Shown one piece after another: positions 44,377 to 56,500 of a stretch of DNA of 64,000 nt; position 1 is the first letter of the stretch; the number at the start of each line of letters is the position of its first letter. The stretch comes from Azolla caroliniana (taxonomy: Eukaryota; Polypodiophyta): assembly GCA_043228905.1 (NCBI GenBank), contig JBHGNT010000009.1:14012001-14076000 (forward strand), given 5' to 3'. The translations under genes were made by a program, and so were the position numbers. Under the pieces are notes generated by a model that saw only the letters and a list, made by a program, of their open reading frames with translations, ran no database searches and was not told where the DNA came from.

Positions 44377-44883
44377 CTAAGCGACTTTGGAAGCAACGAC
44401 TTTGACTATGGCAATGATGGAAGCAGAGAAAGAGATGGAAAGAATAAGAAACATAGAGATCGAGATGTTGAGGTTCTGAAGAAACACAAATACACAGATA
44501 CAGAGGATGAGAGAAAACACAAAGACAAGGATGAAGGTGATACGAAACGCAGAGAAAGGGACGAAGATAATAAGAAATACATAGATAGAGATGAAAACGG
44601 TGGGAAACACAAGGAGAAGGATGACAATGACAAAAAATGCAAACATAGGGAAGTGGAAAATGATAAGAAGTGCAGAGATAGAGATGATGATGAGAAGAAA
44701 CTAGGAGATAGAGATGTGAAGGATGAGAAGAATCTAAAAGACAAAGACAATGATGAGAAGAAACTAAGAGAAAACGATGGCGAGGAAGATAGAAAACGAA
44801 GGGATGTTGATGATGGTTATTCTAGAACCAATGACGGTGACGATGGTAACTCTAGAAGCAAGGGTGATGACGAAGAAAAGTAA
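44377..44883 (+). pseudogene. K/D/E/R-rich open frame, possible host-gene fragment
   Basis: The frame is open for 168 codons and ends TAA at 44883, but the first ATG is at 44653 (76 residues). It reads GSRERDGKNKKHRDRDVEVL, then many DEKK, KDKD and RDRD runs and ends SRSKGDDEEK. Such mixed-charge RD/KD-rich sequence is typical of disordered parts of RNA-processing proteins. The codons avoid simple repetition. It is antisense to the inferred element, as captured gene fragments can be. I cannot name the parent gene. Confidence 0.4.
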
Positions 44884-45348
44884 TGCTTCCAGTTGGAAGG
44901 GATTCAAACTGTCACGGAAACACCAACCCTAGACTATGACGGAGCATGAATGATGAGGCTACGACCGATAAGGTTACGAACGTGGAACTCGATGTGATGA
45001 GGGTAGAAACTCGGGAAGTTGGGATCGATGAGATGAGGAAGTTAAGATGCTAGGCAGAGATGTAAATCAAGGAGAGAAGATGGGGCTAAACAAGAATACT
45101 ATATTGATGTGAGTCGAAGTACATGCATTAGAATATTCGGGAGAATATTCTAGAACCCTCTAGAACCTTCTAGTTCTAGAACTTTCTAAAAACTCTTAGA
45201 ACTTGAAATAGATAATCTACTAATAATATTTAAGATATACATAACATGATAATATATTTGGATGTGTTGGTTAGAACACAACACTTGACTATATATAAGA
45301 GGTCTAGAGTTCAAATCTTGACATGACTGTTGTCATGTTTGTGACATC

Positions 45349-47489
45349 CGGGGGGTTGCATCATGTAGACATGTTCTGCAACGTCACCTTAAAGAAACAC
45401 ATTCTTCATGTACATTTGGTGAAGACGCCACCCCCTTGCCGCAACAACCACTAGCACCACACGAATTGTCATTATCTTTGCTTCCAGGGGGAAGGTCTTG
45501 TCATAGTTGATTATGTGGGTCTACGCATACCCTTTAGCCACTAACCGGGGCTTGTACTAGTTGACCGAGTCGTTAGCATTATTCTTTACCTTGTACACTC
45601 ACTTGCATTTGATCAGTTTGCAATGTCGGGGAGGGTCAACCAGGCCCCATGTGTCATTGGCATCAAGTGGCCGCATTTCTTCCTCCATAGCGGCATGCCA
45701 TTGCGCGTCCTTTGCCGCTTCTGCGTAGCTCTCCGGCTCACGCACTTCCGCTACTTTCGTGATGTACGCATAATGATGCACAATGTACTCATTATACCCA
45801 TGCTGTTTTATAGGGTTCCTCTGGCAGGTAGATCGGCGTGGTTTCTGCTTTGCCGATTTCATGGTCGTCTTGGCCGACTCTGACTTCTCTTCCGAAGATT
45901 CGTCTCTATTCTTTCTAGAGTTGGATCCTCTCCAATTTGACTCGTCTAAGACAGTGTTATATTCCGGCATTTTCTTCTTCCCCTTCTCTTTGCACGTGAA
46001 CCGTCTCCTCGGTTCTTTGTGCAGGGAGAGCACGGACGAGTCTCTACTACTCGCCGGCTCTTTGACTGACTGGTTGTTCCGACTCAGTCGCTCATTTGGC
46101 CCACTCTGCCGAAATGTGATCAGACTCTCTTCTAGAGTACCGAACTCCTCTTCTTATTCTGCCCAGATCATTTCGGGCTCATTAGGCTCATCTTCCGGAA
46201 TCGGGGCGTAGTCGGGGGTCAGAGTTGGTAGAGAGTACCATGATGCCGATTCATCGAACTCGACATCTTGGCTTACTCAAACTTGTTTTGTTCGAGGGTT
46301 ATAACACTTACAACCCTTCTATTCGTGTGAGTAGACGACCAATATGCACTTCTCGGACTTCGGATCCAACTTTCTCTGCTTCTCGTCTAGTACATGCACA
46401 TAGACTATGCTACCAAATACCTTAAGGTGCCTTAAATTCGGCTTCTGCCCGAGATACAACTCATGTGCTGACACCTTATCCCCGATTCGGTTTTGGATGT
46501 AGACGGCCGTCTAGACTGCCTCAGCCCAGTACAACTTGGGTATGCTCTCCTCCTCCAGCATTGCCCTTGCCACGTTGACAATCAGCCGGTTCTTCCTTTC
46601 GGCCACACCGTTTTGTTCTGGTGTGTATCTGCAATTGAATTCTCTCCGAATTCCCTTCTGTTGCAGATAACTGATGAATTGGCTGGAAAAGTACTCTTTT
46701 CCGCCATTCGACCATAGACACTTGATCTTCCTTTCCGTTTCCCATTCAACTAAGCTCTATAGATTCCGGAAACATTCGAAAACTTTGCTTTTCCTCTCGA
46801 TCAGATAGATCCATGTGTGTCGGTTGTAGTCGTTGATGAAGGAGATGAAATATCGGCTCCCGCAAAGACTATAGTTTTGTGTCGGTTCCCATACATCCGA
46901 ATGTATTAAGTCAAGCTTGTTACTTCTGTAGTTTATTTCGGTAGGGAATGAAAGCCGGTGTTGCTTCCCGAGTTGGCAAGCTTCACAAATCCAAGCCTTC
47001 CGACCACTAAATTTCGGTAGTCCGAACACAACTTGTTTCGCCTGCAGGTCTTGAAGCCTCTGATAATTTACGTAGCTGATCCGCTTATGCCACAGGTCGA
47101 TATCCGACTAGACCTTTTGACCTTTTGAGAATAGAGCGGCGCCAACGTCTTTGCAATTGAGGATAAACATTCTCCTCTCCCGGTGCCCTTGCATGATTAT
47201 CTGGCCCTCTTCCACAATGAAGCACCCGAGATGCGTAAATCGCACCTGCATTCCCTAGTCGATGATCTGCCTGACTGGCACCAGGTTCTTCGTGATTGTC
47301 AGAATGTGAAGTGCGTTCATAAGCTTCCCTTGTTGTCCAACATGACTCAAGGGAACTTCTCCGACATGCACTATCGGGTGAGGGGTGTCGTCTCCGGTTT
47401 TGACAAGTCCCGATGGCTCTAGTTTTCCATATATGAGAACCACTCTTCGTGGCTCATCATGTGGTTAGACGCTTAGGAGTTAACGTTGT
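45349..47489 (-). pseudogene. Copia X copy 3, protease to early reverse transcriptase
   Basis: On the minus strand, from 47489 down: protease remnant (ASNHMMSHEEW), GEVPLSHVGQQGKLMNALHI, integrase HHCC (CEACQLGKQHRLSFP), core with LDLIHSDVWEPTQ (first Asp intact), AERKNRLIVNVARAMLEE (Glu intact), the GKGYKCYN-type block, then RT start up to MYMKNVFL. It ends at 45348 against the right repeat of the 43050..45346 element. Many stops and frameshifts are present. Confidence 0.85.
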
Positions 47490-48033
47490 CGCGTTACTAC
47501 GCGCGTGCGTGGAGAAAGAGGCGGGACCACCAGGGTCTTGAACCAAAGAGTAGGTGATAGAAAGGGAAAGAGAAAGAGAGAGACGCTCGGTTACGTATGA
47601 GCAAAGAAACACAGGGACACGACCCTGTCAACGCAGAAGACACGAATGGACACAGAGACAGAGAGACACGAATGTTTGTATATTAATGAATGACAAATAA
47701 ACAACAGAGCACGCGAGCGGTTACAACCGAACAAGCCGGCGAACAGATGCCGATGCCTGCTCGTCTGCGCACGAAAGGGGATAGGATGGAGGTGCTGCCG
47801 GAAGCACACGGGCGTTCCTCGAAGCAGCGCGAGCCTCCCGAAAACCTGCAGAGAAGAGCGATGGAGTACGAACAGAGGAGAAGCATTCGGTTTCGGTCCG
47901 ACAGCATTTCGTCCTCCTCAATAATGTATATCCCTTCTCCCCGCATCTCCCTCTCTTTTATAGCTTCAAGAAGGGAGCCGTTTCCCTCATTAACTTCCTA
48001 CCTGCCGAATCTAACCACCTAGGATTTGGTCTA
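47490..48033 (-). repeat. LTR-like fragment with TATA box
   Basis: Read on the minus strand the stretch has GAAGCTATAAAAGAGAGGG (TATA near 47955..47968) and ends ...GTAGTAACGCGACA against the Copia X3 protease, as an LTR insertion would. Its other end meets the Gypsy C LTR near 48033. I found no second copy and no clean duplication. Confidence 0.4.
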
Positions 48034-48358
48034 TGAGGGAGTGAGAGGGAGGGAGATAGAGATGATAAGAAAAGATATATATTATGTGAAGAGAATGTAC
48101 AGTAGTAGCTAGGAGGCTTAAGACTGGCGTTGAACCGATTTGGTTCGAAATAATGCCTCGTGCCTCCTTTTATAGTGTTCTAAGGAATACTCCTGAAGTT
48201 TCTAGAATGTTCCAAAGAAATCTGGAATATACATCAATTTTCTATAATAAAACATAAATGAAAATAATATTCTACGTATTACAATGTATAGTCTAATGGT
48301 CAAGAGCTCGACCCATGTAGCATAAGGTCATGGGTTCGAGTCTTGCCATATCATGACA
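48034..48358 (-). repeat. 3' LTR of Gypsy C, with tRNA-like block
   Basis: It matches 52424..52773 closely from GATGATAAGAAAAGATATAT to the terminal TGACA. A tRNA-like block with A box TAGTCTAATGG (48289) and B box GGTTCGAGTCT (48333) occupies the LTR start in element terms. The left end is set from where homology with the other LTR stops. Confidence 0.8.
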
Positions 48359-48788
48359 CTATCCCCCCTTTAAAACGACGAGTGTAACGAGTCGTTTTGG
48401 ATTGAGGACCTGGTTTGTCTGGATATTGATGGTGGAAGTCTTCAAGAAGTGCACAAGCATTGGTGACATTCTCTATCGGTTCCCAAGTACGCTCACTGGG
48501 ACTATATCCTAGCCAATCGACTAGATAGTAGAGCTTGTTGCGAACAATCTTGGAATCAAGGATGGCGGCAACCTCGTACTCAGGTCCATCTTCAAGCTCG
48601 ATCGGGGGTGGAGGCTGTGTAATACGTCCTGGGATGGTGCTTTCTTGATAGGGTTCAAGGAGAGAACTATGAAACACCGGATGTATCCGAAGTTGTGGAG
48701 GTAGATCGAGACGAAAAGCGACATCATTAATCTTTCCTATGATACGGAAAGGACCTAATCTTCGACAAATTGTCGCATACGGGGCCAC
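48359..48788 (-). pseudogene. Gypsy C integrase C-terminus and chromodomain
   Basis: The frame reads RRLGPFRIIGKINDVAFRLD, HPVFHSSLLEPYQES and a chromodomain YEVAAILDSKIVRN, LYYLVDWLGYSPSERTWEP, followed by NACALLEDFHHQYPDKPGP. The aromatic cage positions look kept. The integrase core that should precede it is missing because of a deletion near 48765. Confidence 0.85.
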
Positions 48789-50638
48789 CAGAATGATCGT
48801 TGTACTAAATCTAATGTTTTAGTACTACCAAAATGCCCAGTTGTATATGTGTCATGACAGTTTTGTACTACTTGAAGGTGGGAAGAACCATTAGGAACAT
48901 ACAAAAGTTCTTTAAAGAAGAGTAATCCATCATGGTATTTGAATTGCCGATAGTCCGTACCTGGTGGTTGCGACTGTGAACACGACGCTCGAGAGGGATC
49001 AATTTGTGCTAGTATAGCTTGGGCGAAAACATCTGTCTTCAGGTCCGCACGTATGATATCGATAACGTGGGAATCCATGGGCATGCCAAAGACCTGTGTT
49101 GCTTGCAGTCGTGCCGGTCCCAAGATTACTTGCTTTTGGTTATCGAAAGCTGGCTCGCCGGGACGCGGTGCTAGGTACGAATGCCGTGATAATGCATCTG
49201 CTTTCCCTTGATGTTTCCCATGTCGAGATATAATCTTGAAGTCGAAACGTGTGAGAAAATGGGCCCACCGAGCTTGACGTCGATTTAACACACGAGTGTC
49301 TTGAAAATAGGCGAGGTTTTTGTGGTCACTGAATACAGTGACTTGATGAGAAGATCCCTCTAGAAAATGCCTCCATTGCATAAAAGAGTCCACTATAGCC
49401 AATAGCTCTTTATCATGAATTTCGTAGTTGATTTCGGCGGCGTCAAACTTGCGTGAGTGAAAAGCCACAGGATGTAGCTTTTCATCATTACCTCGTTGTG
49501 ATAGAATGCTTCCCAATGCAAAATCCGATGTGTCCGCTTCGATGATGAATGGTTTTTCTGGATCAACGTGAGCTAGAACCGGAGCCGATGTAAATGCCCG
49601 TTTAAGATTCTCAAAAGCCATGTCCGCTTCTTTAGACCAAACGAACGATTGTCCCTTCCTAGTAAGTTGTCTAAGAGGCAAAACGAGCTTTGAGTAATCC
49701 TTTATAAACTTCCGGTAAAAATTGGCAAAGCCTAGAAAGCATTGCACATCCCGCACCGAACGCGGAGTCTACCATTCTACCACCGTTTTGACCTTAGCTG
49801 GGTCCATGGAGATGCCTTCTGAGGAAATGACATAGCCAAGAAATTCCACCTGGTTGCACCCGAAACTACATTTTTCCAGCTTTGCATAGAGACCATGTTC
49901 TCGAAGTCGTTTTAGTACTAATCGTACATGAGAATCATGCTCTTCTTGGGTCTTCGAGTAAACCAGTAGATCATCCAAATAGATGATTAGACACACATCC
50001 AAGAGATCTCGGAAAATATCATTTTCCATGTGCTGGAAGATTGTTGGCGCATTAGTGAGGCCGAACGGCATGACCGTATACTCGAAGTGCCCATATCTAG
50101 TGCGGAACGCGGTCTTCCATTCATCTCCTGGTCGGATCCGTACGAGGTTATAGGCTCCCTGTAAGTCGATCTTCGTGAAGAACCTGGCACCATTGATCCG
50201 TTCTAAAAGACTTGAGATAAGGGGGAGTGCATACCTATTTCGGATTGTAACCTTATTCAAGCCACGGTAATCTACAACGAGCCGAAGTGAGCCATCCTTT
50301 TTCTTGACGAAGAAAATGGGTGCGCCGGCTGGAGACTTCGAATGTCGTATGAAACCATTCTCCAAATTCTCCTCTATATAGGCTCGAAGGACTTCCAGCT
50401 CGGTTGGTGACAAATTGTAAATCGGTCCCCAAGGTGGCTCTTTCCCCGGTTGTAAATCGATGGGGCAATCATATGGTCGATGGTGAGGAAGCGTACTGGC
50501 TTGTACTTTATCAAACACATCGGCATACTGATGATACTTCTCTGGAAGTTGAACGGTGGAATCCTCTTTAGTGGTGTTCGAGGGGTTTACTGATATTGCG
50601 AAGAGGAACATTTCTTCCTTGCATCCTTCCTCACACAA
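48755..50638 (-). pseudogene. Gypsy C reverse transcriptase and RNase H
   Basis: Two long minus frames (50638..49769 and 49756..48755) carry RT (DYRGLNKVTIRNRYALPLIS, MPFGLTNAPTIFQ, IIYLDDLLVYS with the catalytic box intact), the RT end LGYVISSEGISMDP and RNase H (FIIEADTSDFALGSILSQRG, NYEIHDKELLAIV, TVFSDHKNLAYF), ending in the first half of the integrase zinc domain (HDTYTTGHFGS, WWPRMRQFVED). One stop at about 49767 separates the two frames. Confidence 0.9.
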
Positions 50639-50677
50639 CTGATGTAGTGAAATCGTTGCAATCTCATGAGTAGACCC

Positions 50678-51106
50678 TCAGGCTTTTTGATGCCAGATTT
50701 CTCTTGTCCGCCAATCTATGTCTGGGTTATGTAATTCAAACCATGGTAATCCTAAGACAATGGGGTGTTCTGGGATGCTAATTATATTAAATGATATTAC
50801 ACATGCTAGATTATCTAGGACAACATTAACGAGCTCTGACTCTTCTATGATATTTCCTAAGGCAATGGGACGACCATCGACGACTACTACAAGGGCAGGA
50901 CACGGGAGTTTTCTGAGAGATATCTGATGAGCTTGGGCAAATTTCCTATCCATGAAGCAAGAATTAGCTCTGGAATCTAGAAGTGCTAAGACATGTACTG
51001 GAGGAGTACTTTTAGTACTAACTGTTACTTGGGCTGCGAACACATTGCTAACTTGCTTAGAGGGAATGGAACCACTAATGGGCTGCGCAGATCTAGGGTT
51101 GTCCAA
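50678..51106 (-). pseudogene. Gypsy C protease
   Basis: The frame reads VLALLDSRANSCFMDRKFAQ, where the retropepsin DSG is DSR, then VVVDGRPIALGN and IVLGLPWFELHNPDIDW (the flap and LG.PW region). The Gly-to-Arg change at the active site should abolish activity. Stops separate it from gag upstream. Confidence 0.85.
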
Positions 51107-51502
51107 CCAAACGGCTCCTATTTTGGCTGGACTTAGTCGTTTAACTCTTCTTCTAACTGACTAAGGACATCAAATTTGTTCGCTAGATTTGGGTTATTAG
51201 TACTATTAGGACTATCAGATATCCCTACTGAAATAGACTCGGGTTTAGTACAATCAGAACTAGCAACTATTTGGTTTACCTGCCTTCTTGGCCTATGGGG
51301 ACAGTTTACCGCGATATGCCCTGGTCCACCGCAATAAAGACATAGTCAATTTGCTCGAAGTCGTTGCTTTTCTTCTTTTGATTGCGGTCCACGACGACGT
51401 GTGGTGTCAATTTCCATCAGAGTTGGAGTACTTGCTGGAGGCGCATTATATGACTCCCTCGGAAAAGGTAGGCTCTGATCTTGCCCTCGGAATCTGGAAT
51501 TG

Positions 51503-52252
51503 TCATTCCGAATGTCGTTCGAAGAGGCGGTTGTCGCATCTCACCGCGCGACTAATTGCTTCTGTTAATGACTTTGGCTCTTCGAGGAAGGTCAAGAGTA
51601 AATCCTTGACATCGTTGCGTAAGCCATAACGGAATTGCTCCATCAATGCGTGATCATCCCAAGGGATATCGGCAGCGAGTAGGCGGAAATCTGCAGCGTA
51701 TGCGGAAGCTGGACGATCACCTTGGCGTAATCGCCGGATTTTGTTGATTGCAGTCCTTATGCCGTCAGTATCTCTAAAACAGGCCTTAAACTCACTTATA
51801 AATTCTTCAAAACTGTTTAATAATGGAGAATCCTTTTCCAACAATGGAGCAAACCATGCTAACGCTGAGCCACTAAGGAGAGTGCCTACTAGTCCCACTC
51901 GTGATGCATTGGTGGGATATCGAGAAGGATGCATTTGTATCACTAAACGTAACTGATTCAAAAACCCTCTAAACTGTGATCGGGTCCCATCAAATTTTGC
52001 AGGAAGATCGATCTTGGGTTCTTTGTGAATCCCTTGAGTGCTTGATCCTTGTTGTTGTAATGATATGATAGTCGCTTTGAGTTGTTGTACACGTAGTGTC
52101 AGCTCCCCGTGTTGTTGTTGTTTTTCCAGCACTATTTGTTGAAGATCCCCCAACAAGCAATGATTTTCTTGTTCTAGTGTTACAAATTTCTCTTTTAAGC
52201 ACTGGAGCTCCAAGAAAACAGATTGGTATTCCTGAGCGCTAACAGTTTCCAT
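51503..52252 (-). pseudogene. Gypsy C gag
   Basis: The frame from ATG at 52252 starts with a coiled-coil leader (LKEKFVTLEQENHCLLGDLQ) followed by a retrotransposon gag core: PAKFDGTRSQFRGFLNQLRL, ALAWFAPLLEKDSPLLNSFE, FRDTDGIRTAINKIRRLRQG and DHALMEQFRYGLRNDVKDLL. It stops at 51503, before the zinc knuckle, which is visible only as a broken LRWTRAYRG-like stretch. Confidence 0.85.
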
Positions 52253-52423
52253 TTTACTAGGGAGGATAAGAGGATTAATAAGAAGATAAAAGGGAAAGGA
52301 GGAAAGGAAGATCGATCAAAATCGGTTCAAACTGTCAGGACTAGTACTAAGACAGAGAAGGAATTAATACTAAAAGAAGTATTAGTACTAAGAGAGGTGA
52401 AGAACTCTCGAGAGAAGGAAAGA

Positions 52424-52773
52424 GGGAGTGAGAGGGAGTGAGAGGGAGAGAGAGAGAGATCGAGAGAGAGAGAGAGATGATAAGAAAAGATATATATTAT
52501 GTGAAGAGAATGTACAGTAGTAGCTAGGAGGCTTAAGACTGGCGTTGAACCGATTTGGTTCGAAATAATGCCTCGTGCCTCCTTTTATAGTGTTCTAAGG
52601 AATACTCCTGAAGTTTCTAGAATGTTCCAGAGAAATCTGGAATATACATCAATTTTCTATAATAAAACATAAATGAAAATAATATTCTACGTATTACAAT
52701 GTATAGTCTAATGGTCAAGAGCTCGACCCATGTAGCATAAGGTCATGGGTTCGAGTCTTGCCATGTCACGACA
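52424..52773 (-). repeat. 5' LTR of Gypsy C
   Basis: It matches the left LTR, with a longer GA/GAGGGAGT tract at its inner end. The tRNA-like block has its A box at 52704 and B box at 52748. No tRNA-Met primer site is seen between the LTR and gag, so the primer is unknown. Confidence 0.75.
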
Positions 52774-53031
52774 CCGAATGTTCATTCTTGATTCACACGA
52801 GATGCAATTGACAATGTTGGGCATGAAAGCCGACTCCGACATAGAGTTATGGCACAAGTGAATCGGCCACATCAATCTCAACAAACTTAAAGCAATGAAA
52901 TCTAAAGGAGTTGTCATCGGACTTCCGACATTCAAAGGGAAGGAGATTGAAGGTTTATGCGAAGCATGCCAATTCGGCAAGCAACACCGACACCTGATCT
53001 CGATAGAGCGGAATGTGAGCAAAGACCCAGT
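52774..53031 (+). pseudogene. Copia D integrase zinc domain, first part
   Basis: The plus-strand frame reads RMFILDSHEMQLTML, LWHK, then a stop, then IGHINLNKLKAMKSKGV and CEACQFGKQHRH, the Copia integrase HHCC region. It is bounded on the left by the Gypsy C LTR and on the right by the young Copia F, after which the element continues at 58495. Confidence 0.8.
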
Positions 53032-53116
53032 TGTTGGGGACAAAGTCGTCTATGCGGAAGATCAAGAAGCATTCGATCCTTGCTGAGTACCTGCGTATGA
53101 CAGAATGTAGGTCGTT

Positions 53117-53161
<45 letters not shown>

Positions 53162-53328
53162 AAAGACTCTTTATTTCACAAAGCAATAATACAACACCCA
53201 ACCTCACAAAAAGGTTACAAGGTCACTATATATAGTGACCGACTTAGGGCAACTACCCTTTATGCTAATTACATAAATGGCCAAAACGGGATAGTGTGAA
53301 TACGTCCATTATACACATGTATTCGACA
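53032..53328 (-). repeat. 3' LTR of Copia F
   Basis: In element orientation the LTR starts TGTCGAATACATGTG and ends CCCCAACA. It contains the perfect inverted repeat GGTCACTATATATAGTGACC, which overlaps a TATA box. Confidence 0.95.
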
Positions 53329-53521
53329 CTCCCCCGTAATGGGCGTATACATGGGTTATCTAAGATTACAGGTATAGACTTAGGTTCTCGGACATATCAG
53401 CTTTGTTCGGGTCGGCAGGGTCCGAAGGCAGAAGACCGAACTGGTCGGTTCGGAACAGTTGAAGCCGATCATTAAGGAACTGATGTCGGTTGTCGGGAAC
53501 CATCCTGCTCTGTGTCCGGCT

Positions 53522-56500
53522 CTAACCGGACTGGTTTGTCGTTACGCCCATCTGATGCCGAAGAGACCGAAAACGGTCTGCCGAAAGACACTTGGTCATT
53601 CCATCTGCGACATTGTCGGTTGTGGATATTTTCTCTAGACCGATTTTCCCTGAAATGACGCAGTCCCGAACGAAGTGATATCGAACGTCGATATGTTTGG
53701 AGGCGTTGTGGTGAACCGGATTTTTCGACAAGGCAACAGCACCTTGACTGTCGCTGTAGACAACTGGAGCCGAGTCATGGTCGACTTGTCGAAACGTGTG
53801 CGCCAGCCGACCGAGCCACAAAGCTTCTTTTGCTGCGTCGGACGTAGCTACATATTCTGCTTCGGTCGTTGAGGTCGCTGTGCACTCCTGAAGTTTCGAC
53901 TTCCACGAGATTGCTCCATTGCCGAATTTGAAGCAGTATCCGGTTGTTGATTTCCGACTGTCTATACAGCCGGCGAAGTCCGAGTCGGTGTAGCCGACTA
54001 CGCCTGAGGTTCGGTTCGGACCGAAAAGAATGCCATGGTCTTTTGTGCCAGCCAGATATCTGAACACATGCTTGACTGCGTTCCAATGCGATCGGCCAGG
54101 ATTGTGCATAAATCTGCTAACGACTCCTACGGCGTGAGAAATATCAGGCCGTGTCGCGACCATCAGGTACATAAGGGAGCCGACTGCCGGTGCATACGGT
54201 ACCGACTTCATATCTTCCCCCTCCGGGCCGGATGTCGGGCAGTCTCGCTGAGAGAGCCGAAGATTCATGGGGAGCGGGGTTGAAGCAGATTTGGCTGATT
54301 GCATGTTGAAGCGTTCCAAGACACGTCCGATATAGTCGGCCTGAGACAAAAAAAGATGTCGGTTATCGCGATGCCGACTAATCTTCATGCCAAGGATGTG
54401 TCGTGCCGGACCGAGGTCCTTCATGGCAAACTTCAACCGCAGTTGCCGAATGAGATCGGCAAGTTCGCCCACGTGGCGTCCAGAAATTAGCATGTCGTCC
54501 ACGTAAATGATGAGGAAGATGGGTGATCCATCTTGAGCTGGTTTGGTGAAGAGACAATGGTCCTCATCGCTTTTTGAGAAGCCGATCGATTGGATGAAGT
54601 CGTCGAACTTCTTGTACCATTGTCGCGGTGCCTGTTTGAGGCCGTATAGACTCTTCCTGAGTCGGCAGACTAGATGTTCTTGGCCAGTCGCCACGAAGCC
54701 TTTTGGCTGCTCCATATAAATTTCCTCTTCAAGATCACCATGGAGGAAGGCTGTTTTGACATCTAGCTGAATCAGCTCCAGGTTGTCGGCTGCCACTACG
54801 CCGAGTAGAAAACGAAGGGTTGTCATTTTCACCACTGGTGAGAAAATCTCGTCGAAGTCGATGCCATATTCTTGTCGGAAGCCCTTCGCAACTAATCTGG
54901 CCTTGTACTTTGGGGTAGTCGAATCAGACGTCTCTTTTAGTCGATAAACCCACTTGCAAGGAAGAGCACGTCGGTTCCTGGGTAATTCGACCAGATCCCA
55001 AGTCTTGTTTGCCCGAATGGAGTGCATTTCCGACTCCATCGCCAGATGCCAGGTGGCTGAATCGACAGATGTCGATGCTGCTTCGTAAGACGTCGGTTCG
55101 CCGGCGTCGGTGAAGAAAATTCCAGGAGAATACCTCTCCGGAGGTTGCGACAGTCTCTCGGATCGTCGAGGTATGATTGGACTGGTCGCATCGGGTATCG
55201 AGGTCGGATGGTCCGAAACCGAATCATTCGGCTGTGCCGAGTCAGAGTTGTCCGAGTCGGTAGTGTAAGGTTCAGCTACCCGTGAAGCTGACCGTGTGTT
55301 GAGAGCGGGGCCTTCTTGAAGGGTCGGCACATCGGAAAATGTTACCCTTCGGACTTCGATCGGTTTTTCGACTGATGGAGTCATAGCCGACTCGTTGAAC
55401 ACAACGTCCGAACTTCGGACGATTTGTCTGCGTTCGGGATCCCAGAGTCGGTATCCCATTTCGCCGTCGGATCCATATCCGAGGAAAATGCATTTCCTGG
55501 ACCGAGGTGCAAGTTTTCGGCGATCATCTTTCGGAATAAGGGCGTACGCCTCGCATCCGAAGATCCTCAGCTTGTCGTAATTCGGCTTACTGCCGATCCA
55601 TAGTTCCTGAGGAATTTGAAGTCCTAGAGGTCTACTTGGCGACATATTGATTATGTGTACTGCCGTGAGTAGAGCCTCTGCCCAGAAGCCATCCGACAGT
55701 CCGGAGTGTTGGAGCATGGAAACTATCCTTTCTTGGATTGTCCGATTCATTCGTTCGGCAATCCCGTTTTGCTCCGGACTGTGTGGTGCCGTAAATTCAC
55801 GTCGGATGCCGCGTTGTCGGCAGAATTTGACGAATTCATCGGATTTGAACTCTCCCCCATTGTCTGTCCGAAGGCATTTCAGCTTTCGGTCGGTTTGATT
55901 TTCTACCATAGCGAGCCAATCGGTGAAGATCGAGAAGACACGATCTTTGGTGCGAATTGGATAAGCCCACACCTTTCGAGTCGAATCGTCAATAAAACTG
56001 ACGAAGTAAGAGGCACCGCCTAGAGACTGATGCGGCATTGGGCCACAGACGTCCGAATGGACTAAATCGAGAGGTCTCGTTTCTCTTGGTGCTGATGTCG
56101 GGTGTGATGCGGCTACTTGTTTGCCATACTGGCAATGCTCGCAGAATTGATGGTCCGAGAAGGAGAGTTTGGGGATGTATCCGGCGCTAGATAGGTGCGT
56201 GATGCCGGCCTTGCTGAGGTGTCCTAATCTTCGGTGCCATAATGATGACACAGGAATATCCACCAAAAACAGGTTACCCTCTCTGAGCGTAACATGTAAC
56301 GGATACAGTGAGTGTATCTTGGGTCCTCTAGCAAGCAGGAGGTTCCCCCTGTGGAGTGTCCACTCTCCCGAAGAAAAACCGGCACGAATGCCGTCTTCAT
56401 CTAGTTGTCCGACTGAGATCAATGGCCTTGTGAGCTCGGGTACATGTCGGACATTGTGGAGTACAAGTGTAGAGCCCCCTGCAAGGTTGAGCTCTACTGT

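Larger units (their letters stand above)
43050..45346 (-). mobile_element. non-autonomous LTR-like element with minisatellite and charged ORF
   Basis: Direct repeats at 43050..43244 and 45152..45346 (about 195 bp, over 90% alike by eye) flank 1.9 kb. In minus orientation they start TGTCACAGACATG, and the left one is preceded by a purine tract (AAAGGGGAGGATAA), the same layout as the Gypsy C 3' LTR. No target-site duplication was found. The interior has no gag or pol. It carries a 48-bp minisatellite and a lysine/aspartate-rich ORF. Confidence 0.55.
48034..52773 (-). mobile_element. Gypsy C, chromodomain element with integrase-core deletion
   Basis: LTRs at about 48034..48358 and 52424..52773 flank gag, protease, RT, RNase H and a chromodomain in minus orientation. 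A purine tract (AAAGGGGGGATAG) precedes the 3' LTR start TGTCATGATATGG. The RT reading (IFFVKKKDGSLRLVVDYRGL) resembles the Tcn1/sushi type of chromovirus. The flanks show no matching duplication, so the insertion may be recombinant. An internal deletion and stops make it inactive. Confidence 0.85.

Noticed and set aside
52932-53207. Minus-strand open frame with poly-SL run across the Copia F LTR
   Set aside because: It crosses an insertion border and is driven by the (GA)n tract.
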